Assembly: GCA_019925795.1 (NCBI GenBank)
Contig: CM034297.1
Span: 49,433,941-49,497,940, forward strand
Direction of reading: 5' to 3'
From: Dendrobium chrysotoxum
Lineage: Eukaryota > Streptophyta > Magnoliopsida > Asparagales > Orchidaceae
Length of the DNA stretch: 64,000 nt
This document shows, piece after piece, positions 32,751-44,450 of the stretch. The notes beneath the pieces are model-generated. The model ran no database searches and was not told the DNA's origin. It was given only the letters and a program-made list of their open reading frames with translations. Both the position numbers and the translations under genes were made by a program. Within the stretch, counting starts at the first letter, position 1. Each line of letters begins with the position of its first letter.

Positions 32751-35700
32751 TTTTTTTTTTTTTTTTTTAGGGGAAACCCCGGCGGTGGGGGCCTACATGT
32801 TAATATAGAAAAAAAGTACAAAGTCCTTAGAGAGGACTCAAGCTTACTACTGCTCGAAGGAGCTACAAAAATAAAATAAAGCAAAAAACCTAAGAGCTCG
32901 AGTCCTCTACTAAAACAGAATATAGAAGAGCCTAGTAACATCCTACGGTGCACAGGAATTAGCACCCAAAAAAGACAAAAAATGAAGATCAGCATCGTCT
33001 ACGGCTGCCGCAACAAAACCTTGTCCCACATGAGGAAAGAAGAAAGGCCTGCAAAGACAAGAGGCTGCAAAAAGGGCTAAACCATAAAAGGATAAAACAT
33101 AGGACAGTAATTACTAAAAAGAAACTGGAATAAGAAGCCTAAACCGGGTTGAAAGGCGTCCAGATAGGAGAGTAACATCCAGCCCATAGAGTAAGCAACA
33201 CCCAAAGAGCAACCAGAGGAACAGTCACCAAATAAAACCCAACTACTACATAACATCAGAACCAAAAATCGGGCTGATATGAACTGGTTAGAAAGCACAC
33301 CCAATATCATAAGCAGGAAAACAGAAGTAACCAAAACAAAATCTCCACAATAGCCAGACGGGATCCAAAGACACATAGGACAACCAAAGGGTAAAGCAAA
33401 CCAACCAAAGGGATCCTTAACCCCGAAAAGATAGGAGAACAGAGAGGGAATCAACAACCAGACCATAGAGGAAGCAACACCCAAGGATAGAGCAGTCTCT
33501 AAAAAAACCCCAACCATTACAGAACAACATTAACAAAAAACTAGGGAGACAAGAACTGGAAACAAGACAAAACCAACACCAAAAAGAAAAACCATTATGA
33601 GACCAGAATACAAGCCCCATAATAACCCAACAGTTCCAGAGAAAGACACAGCAGCCAAACTAGAAGGAATGGCAGAAACTCCAGAAGAAAAGCGGAGTCT
33701 ACACCCCAGAAAACACCAACTGCCAGGAAAAGATCCCAGAAGAAACAACAGCCCAGAAACAAAAAATAAGGAAAACAGAAACAGACCAACCAAATAGGCG
33801 ATTAATCTTGAACATAAGGTAAGCCAATTTTATCTAGATTAAGCATACCTTTCAGAGGCACAGGACAATTAACCCCAGTAATATCAGTAACAGAGTTCAG
33901 GCTGCTACCCAAATTGGCTAACCAACTAGCAATAGCATTACCAACACTAGGAATATGGAATAAAGAAAAGTTAAAACTTTTAATCAAATTATTAAGCTCC
34001 CTAACCATATAAAATAAATCAGGACAACACATAGAATCATCAACACATCTGCTAAAGTAAGAATAATAATCCGAATTAGTCTCAATAATAACATTATATG
34101 TATTAAGGGAGAGGCATAACCTTAAACCATAGAGGCTAGCCACGGTTAGCGCATGAAACACATTAGTATTAGGCGATGGCCCCGCAAAGGCCATAATGAG
34201 GCTCCCAGTACAGTCCCGGATGACACCTCCAAAACCTTTAGCAAGATCAAAGCAATTACTATCCACATTTAACTTCCAAAAGTTAGTGGGAGGCTTAATC
34301 CAGGGAATAACTCTAGAAACAGTAATGACATTGTCCAGGTTAATATCCAAAGCCAATGCAACAAAAGAATAATGTTTAAAATTTTTGCTAGAAAGTAACT
34401 TAGCAGAGAATAAGGCCAAAACCTTATCTTTCACATTCTGGATTACTTTAAGATGGTTCATCTTAACACCATTAAATAAGTAATTATTTCTTTCCAATCA
34501 CAAAAACCATAAGATGAGAGACAGAATAACGTTCCTGATGTGACCCTTGCACTTGATGAACCAAGACCGAAGCATGTTATGAATAGATAAATGCGCATTA
34601 AAAGAATTTAAATGAAACATGTCATCAAAGAAAACCCACATTTTAACCGCAATAGGGCCAGATGTAAAGTCATGATGCATATTCTCCAAGTGGGCACAAC
34701 ATTGACATTTAGAAGGAAAGATAAAACCTCGTTTAATGAGGATATCCTCAGTAGGAATAAATTTATGAAAAAGCCTCCAAACAAAGACAACCACAGTAGA
34801 AGGGATACTTTTATGCCAATTCATAGAATAAATAATATCAATATTCTTCCTAGTTCTAAAGACATCCCAAGCCTTCTTTAAGTGGAATCTACCATCTTTA
34901 GAGAAGTCACAAAGGATAGAATCCTTAGACTCCGTATTGATAGGATATTTAATAATTTGTTGAACAATAAAATCAGGAACAACATTAGAAAGCTTTTGAG
35001 GATCCCAACAATTATTAGTAAAAAAAGAGTTCACCTTAATAGTAGCATTAGGATTAGCAGGAAAATTTAAAATATAGTCAATGGACTGTTGGTCCAACCA
35101 ACGATCTTGCCAAAAGAAAATATTACCTTCCCCTAGCCCCCAAGAGATTAAAGGTTCCATAGCCCATTTGACCTTGCAAAGTCTACGCCAAATTTTAGAA
35201 CCAGTAGGAACAAACTGACAGGACAAGGGATGCATCCCCATACAGTACTTAGCATGCATGAAATTGGCCCAAAGGCCAGCTTTAGAATCAAAAGTATGCC
35301 ACGGTTTAAAAGAAAAAGCCATAGTTAAATCGTTCATACTTTTACAGCCTAAACCCCCTTCACTTAGAACACCACAACAATTGTCCGAAGCGGCCCAAAT
35401 AATTTTGGAATTAGTAAAGGAGCCTTTCCAAAAGAATTTATTGATGAGTTTGTGCACAATATTGCAAACAGCTTAGGTAGGAAGAACAGTTTGAAAAATA
35501 TAAACAGGCAGGGAACATAAAACACTCTTAATGAAAGTAAGTCTACCATCAAAGCTCAAAAATTTAGAATCCCAAGAAGCAAGTTTAGTATGAATAGAAG
35601 TAATGAGATTATCAAAAAGAAAAGTTTTCTTTCTACCTTTATAAAGAGGAACACCAAGATACTTAATAGGTAATTTGGCATGCATAAAACCAGTTAAAGT

Positions 35701-35848
35701 TTGAATGGCAAGGATACGATCATTAGTGATTCTCTTACATTTGGCATGCATAAAACCAGTTAAATTTAGTGATTCTTGATAACTCCACTTTGATCTTACA
35801 TTTGTTAAGGTTAAGTTGTTTGTCATTATGAGTTCAATTCCCTGTAGC
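32751..35848 (-). mobile_element. L1-type LINE 'C', 5'-truncated, 3098 bp
   Basis: Flanked by the exact 18-bp target duplication aacagaacagttttcttc (32733-32750 and 35849-35866), with poly-T (poly-A tail) at 32751. On the minus strand it has a 3' UTR (to about 33800) and ORF2 from just after the RT active site to the end. The 5' truncation is typical of incomplete target-primed reverse transcription. Near its 5' end a 25-bp phrase is duplicated (35674-35698 and 35740-35764). Confidence 0.92.
33802..35848 (-). pseudogene. LINE C ORF2 C-terminal half: RT end, zf-RVT, RNase H
   Basis: In order: KLPIKYLGVPLYKGRKKTF (end of RT), INKFFWKGSFTNSK, GGLGCKSMNDL, LGEGNIFFWQDRW, a zf-RVT Cys motif (FPSKCQCCAHLENMHHD), and RNase H. 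The frames 34498-35457 and 33802-34497 abut at a single stop, LWFL-stop-ERNN, where TGG has become TGA; an upstream TAA lies after TVLPT. In RNase H the first Asp is kept (NVDSN), but the Glu (ALTVASL) and second Asp (IETNS) of the catalytic set are replaced, so the nuclease would be inactive. LINE A keeps all of these residues. Confidence 0.85.
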
Positions 35849-36258
35849 AACAGAACAGTTTTCTTCAATTTCATAAATACTTCAATTTCTTTAAGTAATC
35901 TCATTGCTTTGTGGAATTATAACTTCCAAGAAGTCTTATACTTATGGAGGCGTTATTATATTCTGAATGAGCCCCTTTTTGAACAAAGAGAAGCCGACGC
36001 AGTTCAAAACAATAGAGGCTTTAATATTTTTTCTTAAAAGATGATATTTTTTATAAAATGGAAAAGAATTGCTTGAATTAATGTCGTAAGAAAAAGAAAA
36101 AAAATTTCACTTCGATCAAAATGCCTTAATTATGACTATAAAAAATGTTTTTTTATCTTAGAAAAGAGAAGGATTAAAGCATATAATTAGCTCTTTAAGG
36201 CATGGACAACTCGCCACGTTAATTAGCTCTTTATGGCATGGACAGCTCACCACATCAA

Positions 36259-36725
36259 TACCCCTCACATTCAATATAAGAGCCTTAACCATTGCAATCT
36301 TTAGAAGAAGTTTGAGCTCTAATAGAACGAGGTGTAGAGGGTAACGAAACTTTCACATTTTTCCTTTCTTTTTACCCGCTTTAATAAAACCATCTTCATC
36401 AATAGTTTTAGAATCATTATCAACATGATTAGAAGGCATAGAGTCCACTTTTCCAGCAATATTTGTATGATCCTCACTCAGAAGATCCTGTATAGATTTA
36501 GGAATAAATTCCCCTTCTTCACAATCCTCATTAGAATATCCCCCTCTCCCAAAACTGCCTTAGCATTTTCCACTTCTCTATTAGCAACCTGCAACGATTG
36601 AGAGTGGGGTAAATGAGGATTATCAATATTATGAAGCATAGAGTCAATTGAAACATAAATGTCAGGAACTTTCTCAACCTCCTTGGGAACATCCACACTA
36701 GAAGAACTTTTCTCGGCTAAATCAA
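36259..36725 (-). pseudogene. LINE 'D' fragment: end of ORF1 and start of ORF2
   Basis: On the minus strand the Lys-rich end of ORF1 (GFIKAGKKKGKM, then RSIRAQTSSKDCNG-stop) is followed at once by an ATG at 36292 opening MVKALILNVRGID, the usual start of a LINE endonuclease ORF2. The ORF2 ATG overlaps the ORF1 stop, suggesting reinitiation in intact relatives. The fragment joins unit 3 at about 36258. It shows what should follow ORF1 in this LINE family and helps define the deletion in the ORF2-less copies. Confidence 0.65.
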
Positions 36726-37534
36726 GAACTCTATTTTGTAAATATGTATTTTATTTTTATGAAACATCTCATGCTTTAAACTCCTATTAAAAATCCTTTT
36801 TAATATTACCAAGCTAAAAAAAAATCTTAAATTATCCATAATTATAAGCTCTTGATATTAACATTTTTAATTTAATGTAAGTTAAAAATTAACATCTAAA
36901 ATATAATTTATATGATTTGTATAATATAAATTTTCGAAACAAAACTGGATAAGAAATAAGTAATTAAAATTATAAAAATTATCTGATAATATCTAAATTT
37001 TAATTTATATGATCACTGCTTTTTTCCTTCTTTCAGGAGATTTTGGTACTAAAAAATAACGTTACAAAACAGTAAGAAAGCCGTCCCAAACGAAGCCTTA
37101 GTTGTTATCCACGTCAATTTTTTTTTTGTTTTGGCAGGGCGAATCTTTGAATCTGGCCCATCAGAATTCTAAATTTTGTTTTGAACAAATGTACTATACA
37201 TTCAAGCGCAACATCGAAGTATGTTTAATTGTATATTAATTATATTAATATGCTTACAACACATTTTTGCAAGTTGTTGTCATACAATTTTCAAATAAAT
37301 GTCTAATGACGTTTTAGAAACAACACATCTCTTCTTAAGCAACTGTTAACACTTATTAATGCATAATTAATCTTATCTTAGATCTATCATAAGTTTGAAG
37401 CTATGAAATTATATAAAAATTGATGTTCAACTTTGATGTTCTCTTAGTTGTCTTATTCTTGTGCTATATTTGACTTTTTTTAAACCCTAATATTATAATG
37501 ATATATATATTTTACTCTTATAGATATTGTGCTT
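36726..37534. other. AT-rich spacer with a half MITE
   Basis: No gene. At about 37070-37105 is 'aagccgtcccaaacgaagcctta', the right end of the GGCTTC-type MITE family, without a convincing left partner. Confidence 0.55.
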
Positions 37535-38043
37535 ATAAAAATTTCAGAAATAAGGTGTATTCTGCTGTCAGTATTTTAAAAACTTAGAGATTTTTTTTTT
37601 TTAAGTAAACTGGTGGTTTAAGTATCACCCTCTAAAAAAGCTAACACATTAAATAAACTATAACCACATGCATTATTTTTTGCTGAAAGTTGAAAAGGAT
37701 TTTCTGTAAGGTATCCAGAAGTCAGCTTAGCAGTACTAGAAGGATGAGATTGGTTACGAGAGATGTCTAAGATGGAATGGAAAATAGCTGAACTCGAATG
37801 TGACCTTGTCAGAACATAGCACGCTCAATTAACTCCTCATAAAACTCTTGTCGAAACCCTAATCAGACATCCCTGGATTCTGAAGAGATGCGTAAGTTGC
37901 GACAGAATCTCACTGGGATGGACAACATCTGGATCTAAAATGTGCGATTAATGAAGAAATGAGCTAGTTATAAAGTAAATTGGACCGACGTCTAGTGAAA
38001 TATGAAGAAGGGAAAGAGATTCACAAACTTGTCGACAAAGGGA

Positions 38044-38694
38044 CACTACAAGAAAATCGTGCGTTACTGGCGGCCCAAATCCGCCGGAAATAGTCAAATT
38101 TTGCTGGAAAATTTGATTTTCTGGCGGCAACCCTCGACTGTAAAATGCGCGTCGGAAACCCTTTTCCGATGGAACTTTTCGGCTGGAAATATCTCCGGCG
38201 GGCTTACCGGTAGAATTCCGGCGGAATATAGCTGTATGATGCGTCATTTTTTTGTCATAAATACCAGGGGAATATTTTTGGCGACAGAAGCGAACGATAG
38301 CGACAGAGGCAACTGACGGAGCGAGACAGTGAAATGGATTCAAATGAGAAGAGCACGGAAAAGAAATGGAAAAAAAGAAATGGAAACAGGGCTTTCTCCG
38401 GAGGTATTTCCGGCGGCTTTTCCGCCGGCAAAATTTCGTTGGGTTTAAGTAAGCCGGCGGATTTTCCGCCGGACATTTCCGACGTATATTTTTTCGCCAG
38501 AAGTAACCGCCGTCTTTAGAAAAACCGACGGTTTTGCTGGCAATTTTTCCGTCGGTAAATTTCTGGTGGTTTATCCACCGGAAAATTCGGTGCTATGTTA
38601 CTTGTGAAATATCTGCCTGTTAGACCGCCGCTTATACTGACGGGACAAAATTCTGTTAGAACTTTCACCAATAATCAGAGATTTTCCTATAATG
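38044..38694. mobile_element. Non-autonomous CACTA element, 651 bp
   Basis: The left end CACTACAAGAAAATC and right end GATTTTCCTATAATG are inverted repeats with three mismatches, flanked by GGA (38041-38043 and 38695-38697). Inside are dense CCGGCGG/CCGCCGG subterminal motifs and no transposase. The paralogous block at 1431-1440 shows the same flanks joined without an element (tgggactagatgg), confirming the borders. Confidence 0.9.
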
Positions 38695-38950
38695 GGATTG
38701 GCAGGCTCGTGAGAAGCTTGCAATAGGGGGTTCATAGACGAATAGGCCTTAGCATTTGAATGACGATGTGATCGATGTGGAAGTTGCGATTGGAGACTGA
38801 TGGTGTGGTAGCATGATTGCATGGACGGTTTTTTTTTTTTTTTTTTTTTTTGTTCTCTATTTAAAATTTAGAGTATCATAAATATAAATAATAAAGTTTA
38901 TATGTTAAATATATAAATATTACAATTCTTAGTGCCATGTATATTAATCT

Positions 38951-38952
<2 letters not shown>

Positions 38953-39016
<64 letters not shown>
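38953..39016. repeat. (AT)32 microsatellite
   Basis: 64 bases of uninterrupted AT dinucleotide, likely length-polymorphic. Confidence 0.95.
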
Positions 39017-39019
<3 letters not shown>

Positions 39020-39070
39020 TTAAGACAGCCAAGCTAAAGAAACAATTGTTTAGTAGAGACTTCAAAAAAT

Positions 39071-40270
39071 ATATTATTGTAGAACTTGAAAGCAATTCCT
39101 AACAAAATAATAGAAATTTCAACTCAGGCATAAATGGCTACATGACATGCATTAGGACTAGTATAAATATACGTAGCATGCAAGAAATAGAAAGTTAATT
39201 AGCACGTTTCTTATAAACTCAAGGCTTTTTCTCCCCAAACACCAGTCTCTCTCTTTCTCTCTCACGCTCTCTTTATAATTTTCTCCTCTCTAACTCATCT
39301 TCACGACCAAATTATTAGGTAACTCACAAGTTAAGAAAATCCTCAACATCAGCAATATTTTCCCTTATTCGTTGGAAATGGCTTTTCAAAACACTAGAAA
39401 AAAAAACAAATTAATCGCTTATGTCAAATTATCGGTATGAATTTGCTTTCAAGACCTCCACTGGGCCATGATGAACAATTAATTCCATCGAATAATTTCA
39501 CATCATTTTCTGTCATTTCTTTCTCATTTGCATTTCAAAAATGTTTACGTGGTTACTCAACGTTCAATCATCATCCCTCAGATGAGGACAATTCACATCC
39601 ATCTTCATTTAACATCTCAACTGATCCTTTAGCTGCAGAATTAAATAAGCTGCCAACTGCTAAAGCAGAAAACAATTCTAAACCATAAAGTAACGAGTTT
39701 CAGAATAAAAAGTCATAAAGGAGGAACTGAAAAGTTTTCACTTAATTGGTTTCGTTTGAGATGACTTCCTTACCGCTACTTAAACAGCTTTTTAGTATAA
39801 AAATTATTGTACCAGAAGAAACAGTAGAAAAATCGTCCCAAATGAAATCGCCAGATTGTTACTGTTGCTATGAACAGAACAGTTTCCTTCAATTTCATAA
39901 ATACTTCAATTTCTTTAAGTAATCTCATTGCTTTGTGGAATTATAACTTCCAAGAAGTCTTTTACTTATGGAGGCTTTATTATATTCTGAATGAGCCCCT
40001 TTCTGAACAAAGAGAAGCCGAGAGGCTTTAATATTTTTTCTTAAAAGATGATATTTTTTATAAAATGGAAAAGAATTGCTTGCATTAATGTCGTTAGAAA
40101 AAGAAAAAAATTGCACTTTGATCAAAATGCCTTAATTATGACTCCAAAAAAATGTTTTTTATCTTAGAAAAGAGAAGGATTAAAGCATATAATTAGCTCT
40201 TTAAGGCATGGACAGCTCGCCACATTAATTACCGTTCTTTTAAGGCATGGACAGCTCGCCACATTAATTA
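39071..40270 (+). repeat. FAR-upstream unit 4, adjacent to the gene
   Basis: Same order as units 2 and 3: 'atattattgtagaacttg' start, TATAAATA at 39162-39169, CT-rich leader, 83-codon frame (39437-39688), a shortened foldback MITE (about 39750-39845), then sequence running to the FAR promoter. It has no LINE fragment and is probably closest to the ancestral arrangement. Near its end, 'ttaaggcatggacagctcgc' is repeated 39 bp apart (40201 and 40240). Confidence 0.85.
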
Positions 40271-40472
40271 TCGTTGAACGTAATCAGCCAAACATTAATA
40301 ATAATAAACTGGAGACAATGGTTGCTGTGTAATTATCTCTACGCAGATGAAGAACTATTGCTGGTCACCAAACTCTGGAGTGTAAATTTAAAATAATCAA
40401 CAGATCAATTGCTTTCTCACCTTAAATGGCCAAAAGAAATTAGAAGATCTAGCCATCTGCCATCCCTTCTTG

Positions 40473-40480
40473 TATATATA
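40473..40480 (+). promoter_or_regulatory. Candidate TATA box of the FAR gene
   Basis: TATATATA followed by 'tgcc', about 80 bp before the start codon at 40559. This spacing leaves a 5' UTR of roughly 50 bp if transcription starts 30 bp downstream. Position-based inference only. Confidence 0.45.
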
Positions 40481-40558
40481 TGCCTAAAGAGAAATCTCTT
40501 TAATCTATAACTCTTTTGATTCCTTATATTTCTTTGCTTGCAGTTTTTATACCTCGCA

Positions 40559-41030
40559 ATGGAGATAGGTAGTATAGTTGAGTACTTGAAGGATAAGAGT
40601 ATCTTTGTCACTGGTTCCACTGGTTTTCTTGCAAAGAGTATTATCTCGGAAACCTTTTCTACAGTATATTATCTCTTTTAACGTTCAGGTCTAACGCATA
40701 TTGTTGTTTGTTGCTTGGTTTAAAGTCTTTGTGGAGAAGGTTCTTAGAGTTCAACCTAATGTGAAGAAACTCTTCCTTCTCGTGAGAGCTGGAGATGCCA
40801 AGTTAGCTGCAGAGCGCATGCAAAATGAGGTATAACTATCTCTTCAATATTTATCATTACTGATCGTATTGAGCCGTTAGGGGCGATTTTGCGTCGATTT
40901 CAAACGTGTAGATCAATACCTGAATCGAAAATTTTGACTTTGCACTAGCAAGCCTTGAGTTGGTTTCACTGATTCAAGCCAAACCGATTATTGTTATAAA
41001 ATATTTTTTAAAATTCTATTTAGGAATATG

Positions 41031-41077
<47 letters not shown>

Positions 41078-44000
41078 TTAGGGTTTTTTTTTCATGTTAT
41101 GTTTGTAATTTCCTCTTAATCTAACTAACTTGGTGAAGGACTGCAAGTTAACTATCAATCACTGGTTATAACTTGTCTCTTCTACTTTTGGTCTTTTTTA
41201 ATCTTTAAAGGAGGCTTTCCACCGATGCTTTTTAGTTTAATAATAAAAAAATGTTGCTTATAATAGCAAATTAGAGGTTAAAACCTTTCTAGCATTACTA
41301 ATATTAAATATGCTATTGGCTTATTATTGCTAATTATAATTTTTGTTCCATAGTACTACTAATAATTAGAGTGTTCCAATATTAATGCATAATCACTTCC
41401 TTGATCATCAGGTGTTTACAAAGGAGCTTTTCGATGTTCTTAAAGAGAAACATGGGGAAGACTTTGATTCATTTATATCCAAAAAGGTTTACTCAATTGT
41501 AGGAGATATTATTTATGAAAATTTAGGGATTGAGGATTATAATCTTAGAGAAATGTTGTGGGAGGAGATTGACATTGTTGTCAATGTGGCTGCAACTACC
41601 AACTTTTATGAGAGGTAATTGGAAATTTTAATAATTCAAATTCATGGAGAGAGTTTGAGACTAATTAATATGACCTTCAGACTCTTATTTTAATTTTATT
41701 TATTTATTTTTGTTTGTGTGCATGTTTTTTAGATATGATGTTTCTTTGAATATCAATACCTTGGGAGCCAAGCATGTATTGGAGTTTGCAAAGAAATGCA
41801 CAAAAGTCAAGATGCTTCTCCATGTATCAACAGGTTAATTAATACTAACAAAAAATGTATTATCTTTTGATATAAGTTATGATGAATTATAAAAATTTTG
41901 AATAGATACACACACGAAATTTTCTTTATCACTTATTTTAGAATTTTGTATTAAATGACCTTTTTAAGTCTCACTAATATTTCATTTATCATCATGCTTA
42001 TTATGATTATATTTGTGTTGACCAGCTTATGTAGCTGGTGTGAAAGAAGGTATAATATCAGAGAAGCCATTTCAGTTTGGTGAAGCACTGAATAAGGATT
42101 TGTATTTAGACATTGAAGGAGAGCTAAGGCTTGTTAAAGATAGAAAGAAAGAACTCCATGAGCAAAATTCAACAATAGAAGCTGAAAAAATTGTTATGAA
42201 GGAATTGGGAATTCAAAGGTTTGACATCCTTTGGGTTTAAAAATGCTATATATAGCATTTATTAACTTGCCAATTTGATAAAATATTTTGTGAATGTTTG
42301 TTTCTTTAACATTTGTGGTCATATAATAAAATGTTTTAAGTAAATATCGGTTGTTTGAATTGATGACATGTTTTAGTTATACTTTATTAAATGATATTTT
42401 TCACTTAAATGTTGGCATAAATGTTGCACCTTAATCTAATGGAATCAATGGTCAAGCTACTTGTGAAAAAAGTTCAAAATTATAATTGATCTATTTAAAG
42501 ATTATTATAATGTTAGATAGTAGTAAATAAAAAATATTGCATTTGATAGATAATATTATTCTTTAAATAATAATATTATATAAATGAAATTTTTATCCTT
42601 AAAACGATAAACCATACAACCTTTTTCATAGAATTTTTTTGTTATCAATTTTTCAATGTTATTATAAGCTATTCAAATTAGTTGTTTGTCATTTTCTTAC
42701 AGGGCTATGTTATCTTAAGCTTGTAAGTTATTTGTTACGTTCTTGTAGGGCTAGAATGTATGGTTGGCCAAATACCTATGTATTTACAAAGGCCATGGGA
42801 GAAATGCTTCTTGGTCATTTAAGAGGAGACATGCCACTAGTTATTATGCGCCCAACAATTATAACAAGTGTCTACAAAGACTCATTACCAGGTTGGACAG
42901 AAGGAGCTAGGTAAGCCCATATATACATTCCCATGTTGTTTATATTTATTATTACATTTTAACATTTGCTTCTTGATCTAAGTCAATATTCACTTGATGT
43001 TGTAGGACAATTGATAGTATAATACTTGGTTATGCAAAGGGGGATATTTCATGCATTTTAGGAGATCCAGAAGTTATTTCAGATTTGGTCAGTGATCTTT
43101 ATTTGCATTGATGTAGCATATTTAAAGGAAAATAAACATGTTGGTCAGCGATCTTGATTTTATATTACTATACATATTTTTTATATGCTTAAATTATAAA
43201 TTGCATCTTCCTATGCTCATTGTACTAAATATATAATTATTTCAAGTCAACTCATAAATTTTAATCAAAATGCATGCATCAACATCAACTATAACAAAGA
43301 ATAATCATAAGAAATACCATGTTAATTCATATTATATATATAGAAAATATTGGAAAACAAATTAACACATCTACACATGTTACTATGTTGAGAAAAAATT
43401 AACTCTATAATTTTTATTTATTTAAGCATTCTAACTTTGATAGATTCCTGGAGACATGGTGGTGAATGCCATGATTTCAGCAATAACTGCTCATTCAAAT
43501 CAACATTCAGAATTCATATATCACGTGAGTTCATCTGTAAGAAACTTGGTGAAATATTCCACAATAGAAAAATGTGTCAACCAATATTTAGTGAAGAACC
43601 CTCAGACTCGTAGTGACGGCAAGGAAATCAAGGCAAATAAATTCTACTTCATTAAAACAATGCCAATTTTTCATAGATACATGCTTCTTCACTATCGCCT
43701 ACCTCTTGAGGTAAACTCTATTTCCTTTTTAGATTTTTTTTACTATTTCTTTTTTGATAATGGATTTAAGTATGTAATGCTTGACATGTGATTTTAACCT
43801 GAGCTTATTGTTCAAGGGAGTACGGTTAACATATAATATTCTTTGGTGTTGTGGCTTCATGTTTAGGGCTTGCGCTTGATGAATCTAGCTCTTTTTGGAT
43901 TATTTACTCAACAATTCAACACATATTGGAAGAAATATAAGCATGTGATCCACCTTGCTGATATCTATGCACCATATACATTCTTTAAAGGAAGGTAAGC

Positions 44001-44242
44001 TCAAGTTTATGACTTTTGAGTAATAAATAATTCTATTCTTTATATTTGAGATATCAACAATATTCTTATTCAATATTGTGATTGATTGCAGCTTTGATGA
44101 TTCTAACTTAGAAAGGTTGAGAAAGGCAATGATAATTAATGATGAGATGAAGTTGTTTGATTTTGATCCGAAACACATTGAATGGGATGATTACTTGATT
44201 AACATTCACATTCCAGGTGTAATCAAGTATTTGCTTAAGTAG
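40559..44242 (+). CDS. FAR: Alcohol-forming fatty acyl-CoA reductase, intact, 10 exons
   Basis: Reduces long-chain acyl-CoA to primary fatty alcohol with NADPH; plant FARs supply alcohols for cuticular wax, suberin or pollen-wall lipids. Exons: 40559-40637, 40726-40829, 41412-41614, 41733-41833, 42026-42218, 42749-42910, 43006-43087, 43444-43710, 43867-43994, 44092-44242. All introns are GT-AG and all phases agree, giving 489 codons, the usual length for ER-type FARs. Visible motifs are the Rossmann motif TGSTGFLAKIF (G19, G22, A25), VRAGDAKLAAERM, NVAATTNFYERYD, HVSTAYVAG, active-site YVFTK (Y237, K241), VIMRPTII, and a C-terminal FAR_C-like region ending IPGVIKYLLK. There is no long N-terminal extension, so it is not the plastid MS2/FAR2 type. 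The start fits the family (MEIGSIVEYL). The exact FAR paralogue cannot be named. It is embedded in repeats of its own upstream flank. Confidence 0.93.
41029..41073 (+). repeat. (AT)n(AG)n microsatellite in FAR intron 2
   Basis: A run of AT followed by about 13 AG dinucleotides within the 582-bp second intron. Confidence 0.9.
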
Positions 44243-44450
44243 AATATCAAAAACTGATATTAGATCGCTTATATAGCCTTAATTTGTTGGAGAGCAGAAG
44301 CATTAAATGATAAATGTATACTTGTGATTGCAATATTTGTTGAGCACACCTAGCGATCTTCTTGAATTCATATTAATTACAATTGTATCTCCATCAAGTA
44401 CATTGGTTAATTTATTATGAAATGTATTTGTGGAATACAAGTAAATAAAT

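Larger units (their letters stand above)
31900..36258 (+). repeat. FAR-upstream unit 3, split by LINE C
   Basis: The left part is 31900-32750 (TATA-type box, leader, 105-codon frame 32200-32517, foldback MITE). The right part is 35849-36258, continuing with 'gaatgagcccc', 'gcatataattagctcttt' and two 'ggcatggacagctc(a/g)cca' copies that also stand directly upstream of the FAR gene in unit 4. LINE C with an 18-bp target duplication lies between them. This unit lacks the small LINE of units 1 and 2. Confidence 0.85.
37535..39290. repeat. Block duplicated at 924-1755, with CACTA and (AT)n insertions
   Basis: Direct, diverged copy of the segment at the window start. It adds a 651-bp CACTA element, a poly-T run (38829-38851) and an (AT)32 tract (38953-39016). 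Its right end merges into unit 4 (from 39071), including the same CT-rich leader seen at 1640-1710. The two copies are about 36 kb apart. Confidence 0.75.

Noticed and set aside
33077..33797. Hydrophobic minus-strand frames resembling membrane proteins
   Set aside because: Same situation in the LINE C 3' UTR, downstream of the ORF2 stop at 33802.
39383..39440. MAFQNTRKKNKLIAYVKLS compared with the start of a type I MADS-box protein
   Set aside because: Similarity is limited to a few Lys/Arg and Leu positions, the frame stops after 20 codons, and no MADS domain follows.
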